Positions 7,583 through 8,044 of a DNA stretch of 8,044 bases are shown one piece after another. The notes beneath the pieces are model-generated. The model searched no databases. It was given only the letters and a program-made list of their open reading frames with translations, and was not told the DNA's origin. Position 1 is the first letter of the stretch; every line of letters begins with the position of its first letter. Made by a program: the position numbers and the translations under genes. This stretch comes from Planctomycetota bacterium (GTDB taxonomy: Bacteria; Planctomycetota; Phycisphaerae; UBA1845; PWPN01), in assembly GCA_016209665.1 (NCBI GenBank), contig JACQVT010000895.1, forward strand, positions 1-8,044, written 5' to 3'.

Positions 7583-8044
7583 TTATTCTTCCTCTTCCTC
7601 CCCCCCACCGGCCTGGGATTTCAGTTCTTGGGACAGCAGCGACTGGGCCGCCCGCACCACAACCGAATCGCCGGCCGACAGCGTACCCGCCGGAGCGAAC
7701 CAGCCGCGCGGCGTCAGCCGATGCCCCCCTACCTCCCGCCGGGTGAACTGTTCCTCGCCGGATTTCACGTACACCCAGGCGGCCCCGACGTAGCGGACGA
7801 TCGCCCCGCTCGGCACGACCACGCCTTGCACCGGATCGCCCGGCAACTCCAGGTGAGCGGTCACCGGCATTCCGGGTTGAACGGACAACCCGCCCGGCGA
7901 AAAGGCCAGGACGAGCGTCTGCCCGCCGGTCAGCGGGTCAACCGCCGGCGCGATCGTCAGTGTCTCCCCAACGATCGGCAGGTCTTCATGGCCGTTGACG
8001 ACCAGGCTGACCGATGTCACGTTCGCGATGCTTCGGCCCGCCGG
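7583..8044 (-). CDS. RND efflux periplasmic adaptor (membrane fusion protein), C-terminal part
   Basis: 153 codons plus a TAA stop are visible; the frame is open through the window edge at 8044, so the N-terminal part (signal or lipobox, hairpin, lipoyl domain) is missing. The fragment starts with residues P-A-G-R-S; the GTG at 8020-8018 is internal, not a start. Visible parts fit an HlyD/CusB-type adaptor: a beta-barrel section ending in the L-S-V-Q-P-G-M-P-V segment, then the membrane-proximal domain with V-V-V-P-S-G-A-I-V and an A-G-D-S-V-V-V-R-A-A strand near the end. The role is to bridge the pump encoded next and an outer-membrane channel in the periplasm. The protein ends in three Gly and five Glu, next to a run of seven C on the plus strand. 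I see no Met- or His-rich metal site in the visible part, but such sites usually lie in the missing N-terminus. The family call is good; the substrate is unknown. Confidence 0.85.
   Translation of the reverse strand, partial: PAGRSIANVTSVSLVVNGHEDLPIVGETLTIAPAVDPLTGGQTLVLAFSPGGLSVQPGMPVTAHLELPGDPVQGVVVPSGAIVRYVGAAWVYVKSGEEQFTRREVGGHRLTPRGWFAPAGTLSAGDSVVVRAAQSLLSQELKSQAGGGEEEEE

Noticed and set aside
7369..7608. A 79-codon minus-strand frame across the adaptor-pump gap
   Set aside because: It overlaps the adaptor end and the pump start and reads through the hairpin element. The product is Arg/Lys-rich without a domain, and I see no supporting ribosome site.

Overview
All supportable genes lie on the minus strand, so the window reads from right to left. 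The sequence is GC-rich, coding density is high, and most starts have a Shine-Dalgarno sequence, so this is bacterial DNA. A Planctomycetota-type organism is my best guess, from the look of the adaptor C-terminus and from a GTAGC-bounded hairpin element of the kind I associate with those genomes. That guess rests on memory, not on a search.

Right part (8044 to 4229): a heavy-metal-type RND efflux unit. It begins with the C-terminal part of a periplasmic adaptor (membrane fusion protein), cut by the window edge. A 207-base gap follows, holding a double-hairpin inverted repeat. Next is a complete 1048-residue CusA/CzcA-family pump. The pump has the Cus-like A-I-G start of the TM4 motif, with extra acidic residues. 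By eye it lacks the three-methionine copper/silver site of CusA, so its substrate is open.

Left part (4153 to 1): three closely spaced genes that look like one operon. (1) A 550-residue fusion of a PTS EIIA type-2 domain with an octopine/nopaline (opine) dehydrogenase-family enzyme. (2) A complete 494-residue glutamine-hydrolysing asparagine synthetase, AsnB type. (3) A protein starting with GTG, cut by the left edge, that is absent from simple start-to-stop ORF listings because its stop lies outside. Its N-terminal domain carries the D-x-H-x-x-G signature of cobalamin-binding domains, and what follows resembles, weakly, the catalytic subunit of glutamate (methylaspartate) mutase.

Taken together, the left operon couples a probable B12-dependent carbon-skeleton enzyme, an ATP/glutamine-dependent amidotransferase and a reductive amine-forming dehydrogenase with a potential phosphorylation switch. 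The simplest reading is an undescribed amino-acid-derived metabolite pathway; the product is not deducible here. A 75-base spacer with an AT-rich TATAGA repeat separates it from the pump and may hold its promoter. I see no tRNA, rRNA, CRISPR, insertion sequence or convincing plus-strand gene.
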